From positions 1 to 8,166 of the forward strand of contig JACZTE010000031.1 in the NCBI GenBank assembly GCA_022573935.1: 8,166 bases of DNA, in the 5' to 3' direction. Positions 5,704 to 8,166 of this stretch are shown piece by piece. The DNA is from Chloroflexota bacterium (GTDB taxonomy: Bacteria; Chloroflexota; Dehalococcoidia; DSTF01; RBG-16-68-14). Positions within the stretch are counted from its first letter, which is position 1, and each line of letters starts with the position of its first letter. The translations under genes were made by a program, and so were the position numbers. The notes below the pieces were generated by a model. That model was not told where the DNA came from. It saw only the letters and a program-made list of their open reading frames with translations, and did not search any database.

Positions 5704-6099
5704 ATGGAAGAGATACTGGCATCCATCGCCATTGGACTCGTCGCCGGCTTCGCCGCGGGGATGCTCGGCATCGGCGGAGGCTCGATCTACGTCCCAGCCC
5801 TAGTGCTCCTGGCGAACGAGCCGCAGCACATCGCCCAGGGCGCGTCGCTGGCCGCGATCGTCGCCACCGCCATCGTCGGCGGCCTCACGCACCTACGACG
5901 AGGGAACGTGGATCTGCCATCGGTAGCCTGGGTGGCGCCGGTCGCGATCGTCGCCGCGTTCGGCGCGGCGTTGCTGGCCGACAAGCTGGACCCGACCGTG
6001 TTGCGACGCATCTTCGCCGCTGTGTTTATCTACTTCGCGCTGACCATGATCGTGGGGGCTGTGCGCGGAGAGCGCGTATCGGAGAGAGAGGGCCGCTAG
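5704..6099 (+). CDS. TauE/SafE family half-protein, second of two
   Basis: The 131-residue membrane protein is the second half-size TauE/SafE unit. It repeats the first half's landmarks at the same offsets: Gly-rich GMLGIGGG (19-26), PQHIAQGASLA (40-50), GNVD (67-70), and LRRIFAAVFI (100-109). Hydrophobic segments lie at about 4-36, 45-64, 73-94 and 102-120, and a charged tail follows. With the upstream half it would add up to about 250 residues, the size of a normal full-length transporter, so the two products probably pair in the membrane. No Shine-Dalgarno site precedes the ATG, and the 5-base gap suggests translational coupling. An alternative is that one indel near 5690 split a single gene, because this frame stays open for some codons upstream of the ATG. 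It ends one base before the UDG gene. Confidence 0.8.
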   Translation: MEEILASIAIGLVAGFAAGMLGIGGGSIYVPALVLLANEPQHIAQGASLAAIVATAIVGGLTHLRRGNVDLPSVAWVAPVAIVAAFGAALLADKLDPTVLRRIFAAVFIYFALTMIVGAVRGERVSEREGR

Positions 6100-6100
6100 C

Positions 6101-6715
6101 ATGGACGAGCAAGCGACAGCCCTGAACACCCTAGCCGAGCAGATCGCGGTCTGCCCGAACTGCAGCCTGGCGAAGACGCGCACCCGCGCCGTGCCAGGCG
6201 AGGGCAACCCCAACGCCGACATCGTCTTCATCGGCGAGGGGCCGGGATTCAACGAAGACCAGCAGGCGCGGCCCTTTGTGGGGCAGGCAGGCAAGTTCCT
6301 GGACGAGCTCCTCTCGTCCATCGGCCTGCAACGGGAGGAGGTCTACATCGGCAACGTGATCAAGTGCCGTCCGCCAGGCAACCGCGACCCTCAGCCCGGC
6401 GAGATCGACGCCTGTGCGCCCTGGCTCGACCGGCAGCTCGAGATCATCGCGCCGCGGGTGATCGTCACCCTTGGCCGGTTCTCGATGAAGCGCTACTTCC
6501 CCGGCCAAACCATCGGCCGCATCCACGGCCAGGCGAGCAAGATCGACGGCGTCACCGTGGTGCCGATGTACCACCCGGCGGCGGCGCTCCACCAGGCCAG
6601 CCTGCGCAGCACGATCGAGCAGGACTTCAAGAAGATTCCCGCTATCCTGGAGCAAGCGCTGAAGGAAGAGCCGCACTCACGCGAACCACAAGTAACGCAG
6701 ATGCAGCTATTGTGA
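6101..6715 (+). CDS. Family-4 uracil-DNA glycosylase (Fe-S type)
   Basis: This enzyme removes uracil from DNA, the first step of base-excision repair of deaminated cytosine. The 204-residue length fits the family-4 UDGs first known from thermophiles. Four cysteines typical of the [4Fe-4S] cluster are present: Cys18 and Cys21 (CPNC), Cys89 (NVIKCRPPGNR) and Cys105 (EIDACAPWL). The catalytic-water motif region reads GEGPGFNEDQQ (45-55), followed by RPFVGQAGKFLDELL. The second active-site motif is MYHPAA (156-161) with His158. The remaining family wording, such as REEVYIGNVIKCRPPGNRDP, leaves little doubt. The start is one base after the previous stop, so it is co-transcribed with the TauE halves. 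It lies 6 bases before rnj. Confidence 0.95.
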   Translation: MDEQATALNTLAEQIAVCPNCSLAKTRTRAVPGEGNPNADIVFIGEGPGFNEDQQARPFVGQAGKFLDELLSSIGLQREEVYIGNVIKCRPPGNRDPQPGEIDACAPWLDRQLEIIAPRVIVTLGRFSMKRYFPGQTIGRIHGQASKIDGVTVVPMYHPAAALHQASLRSTIEQDFKKIPAILEQALKEEPHSREPQVTQMQLL

Positions 6716-6721
6716 GGAACC

Positions 6722-8166
6722 ATGCCTAAAAAGAAGCTGAAAGTAATCCCCCTAGGCGGTCTCGGCGAGATCGGCAAGAACATGATGCTCCTGCAGTACG
6801 GCGATGACGTGATCGCCGTCGACGCGGGCCTCATGTTTCCCGAGGAAGAGATGCTCGGCATCGACCTGGTAATCCCGGACATCGGCTACGTGCTCGATGG
6901 CCCGCAGAAGCTTCTCGCGATCTTCCTCACCCACGGCCACGAAGACCACATCGGCGCCCTGACCTACATCCTGCACCAGGTGAACGTCCCGGTGTACTGC
7001 ACGACGCTGACGAAGGGGCTGGTCACGGTGAAGCTGAGGGAGGCTGGGATGCTGAAGCAGAGCGACATCCGCCTCCTGCATCCAGGCGAGGTCGCGCACG
7101 AGGGCCCGTTCGAGGTGCAACCCTTCACCGTTGCCCATAGCGTCCCCGACTCCACCGGACTCGCCATCCGCACACCCGTCGGCATCGTCGTCCACACCGG
7201 CGACTTTAAGCTGGACCACACGCCGGTGATGGGGCAATCCACCGACCTGGCAAAACTGGCCGAGCTGGGCAGCGAAGGGGTGCTGCTGCTCCTGGCCGAC
7301 TCCACCTACGCCGAGATCCCCGGCTACACGCCGTCCGAGCGGGTGGTGGGTGAAGCGCTTTTGCAGATTATGTCGACTGCTTCCGGCCGCGTTATCGTCA
7401 CTACCTTCGCCTCGCTCATCGCCCGCGTCCAGCTAGTGATCGACGCCGCCGCCGCGCACGACCGCCGCGTCTTCGTCACCGGCCGCAGCATGATCAACAA
7501 CGTCAAGATGGCTACCGAACTGGGTTACCTGAAGATCCCCAAAGGGATGATGGTGAGCGTACGAGAGCTGGACCGCATCCCACACGAGAAGCTGGCGATC
7601 ATCACCACCGGCAGCCAGGGCGAACCTACCTCCGCGCTCACCCGCATGGCGAACCAGGACCACCAGCACGTCAAGATCGTCCCCGGCGACACCGTGATCC
7701 TCTCCGCCAGCGCGGTCCCCGGCAACGAATCGCTCGTCGACCGTACCATCGATAACCTCTTTCGGCTGGGCGCTCGCGTCCTCTACAACCGCATCGCCAA
7801 CGTGCACGTGCGCGGCCACGCCGCCCAGGAGGAGCTGAAGATCGTCCACTCCCTCGTGCGGCCGCAGTACTTCGTCCCGATCCACGGCGAGTATCGCCAC
7901 CTGGTGCTGCACGCAGAGCTCGCCCAGTCACTCGGCATGCCCGAGAAGAACATCTTCGTCCTTACCGACGGCGATGTGCTGGAGCTGGACAAGGAGAACG
8001 CGCGCATCAGCGGCCAGGTGCCCGCCGACTACGTGTACGTCGACGGCCTGGGCGTGGGCGATATCGACCACGTGATCCTGCGCGACCGCCACCACCTCGC
8101 CTCCGACGGCATGGTGGTCATCATCGTGGCCATCGAGAAGAAGACCGGGCGGCTGGTGGGCCAGCC
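6722..8166 (+). CDS. rnj: Ribonuclease J, C-terminus beyond the window
   Basis: RNase J is a metallo-beta-lactamase/beta-CASP nuclease with 5'-3' exonuclease and endonuclease activity in mRNA decay and rRNA maturation. The visible 481 residues of a usual roughly 555 include the start LKVIPLGGLGEIGKN (6-20) and the zinc site HGHEDHIGA (71-79, with His71, His73, Asp75, His76). His139 (HSVPDS), Asp161 (HTGDF) and His388 (IHGEYRHL) complete the ligands. The beta-CASP part contains TGSQGEPTSALTRMA (296-310) and VHVRGHAAQEELK (361-373). Some usually conserved spots vary: DSTYAEIPG where DSTNAE is common, FASLIARVQ where FASNIHRVQ is common, and VRGHA for VSGHA. The metal ligands are intact, so an active enzyme is expected. 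GAGG (6714-6717) sits close before the ATG and overlaps the UDG stop. Confidence 0.96.
   Translation, partial: MPKKKLKVIPLGGLGEIGKNMMLLQYGDDVIAVDAGLMFPEEEMLGIDLVIPDIGYVLDGPQKLLAIFLTHGHEDHIGALTYILHQVNVPVYCTTLTKGLVTVKLREAGMLKQSDIRLLHPGEVAHEGPFEVQPFTVAHSVPDSTGLAIRTPVGIVVHTGDFKLDHTPVMGQSTDLAKLAELGSEGVLLLLADSTYAEIPGYTPSERVVGEALLQIMSTASGRVIVTTFASLIARVQLVIDAAAAHDRRVFVTGRSMINNVKMATELGYLKIPKGMMVSVRELDRIPHEKLAIITTGSQGEPTSALTRMANQDHQHVKIVPGDTVILSASAVPGNESLVDRTIDNLFRLGARVLYNRIANVHVRGHAAQEELKIVHSLVRPQYFVPIHGEYRHLVLHAELAQSLGMPEKNIFVLTDGDVLELDKENARISGQVPADYVYVDGLGVGDIDHVILRDRHHLASDGMVVIIVAIEKKTGRLVGQ

Noticed and set aside
5667..6125. 152-codon plus-strand frame overlapping the second TauE half
   Set aside because: It is Arg/His-rich and out of frame with the conserved membrane protein.
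6131..6676. 181-codon antisense open frame over the UDG gene
   Set aside because: It is a shadow of a well-conserved gene with no motif of its own.
1..8166. tRNA, rRNA, CRISPR, insertion sequence or attachment-site signals
   Set aside because: I saw no repeats arrays, transposase-like proteins, tRNA-like folds or terminal inverted repeats; the window is gene-dense housekeeping DNA.

Overview
The window is 8.2 kb of dense, GC-rich bacterial chromosome made of housekeeping genes. There is no sign of mobile DNA, CRISPR, rRNA or tRNA. The gene content and the protein flavour (a short YceD-family protein next to bL32, a compact fatty-acid cluster, half-size TauE/SafE proteins, a family-4 uracil-DNA glycosylase beside RNase J) suggest a Chloroflexota bacterium, perhaps of the Dehalococcoidia or Thermomicrobia type. 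That placement is an inference from protein style, not from a marker gene.

Layout. Positions 1-510 (minus strand) hold the N-terminal 170 residues of a coiled-coil Zn-ribbon protein of the COG1579 family. A 292-base divergent intergenic region follows, with two candidate extended -10 promoters facing right. From 803 to 5261 all genes are on the plus strand and tightly packed: a YceD/DUF177 protein, rpmF (bL32), fabD, fabG, nusB, acpP, a TatA/TatB-family gene and tatC. A second plus-strand unit starts at a well-formed promoter (5284-5312). It holds two half-size TauE/SafE membrane proteins, a family-4 uracil-DNA glycosylase and rnj (RNase J), which runs off the right edge.

How the genes fit together. 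The first unit links ribosome formation (YceD family, bL32), type II fatty-acid synthesis (FabD loads malonyl groups onto AcpP, FabG reduces the 3-ketoacyl-ACP), transcription antitermination (NusB) and the Tat protein-export channel. The usual plsX and fabH between rpmF and fabD are absent, and nusB sits between fabG and acpP. The second unit joins an anion-export-type permease in two halves to DNA repair and RNA decay. UDG and rnj are only 6 bases apart.

The points most worth a second look are: the two tandem half-TauE genes (a real two-gene transporter, or one gene broken by an indel); the apparent CTG start of the first half, set by a strong promoter and Shine-Dalgarno site; the recurrent TGCTATnnT promoter element; the rearranged fatty-acid cluster; and the acpP start inside nusB. 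I found no clear previously undescribed system.
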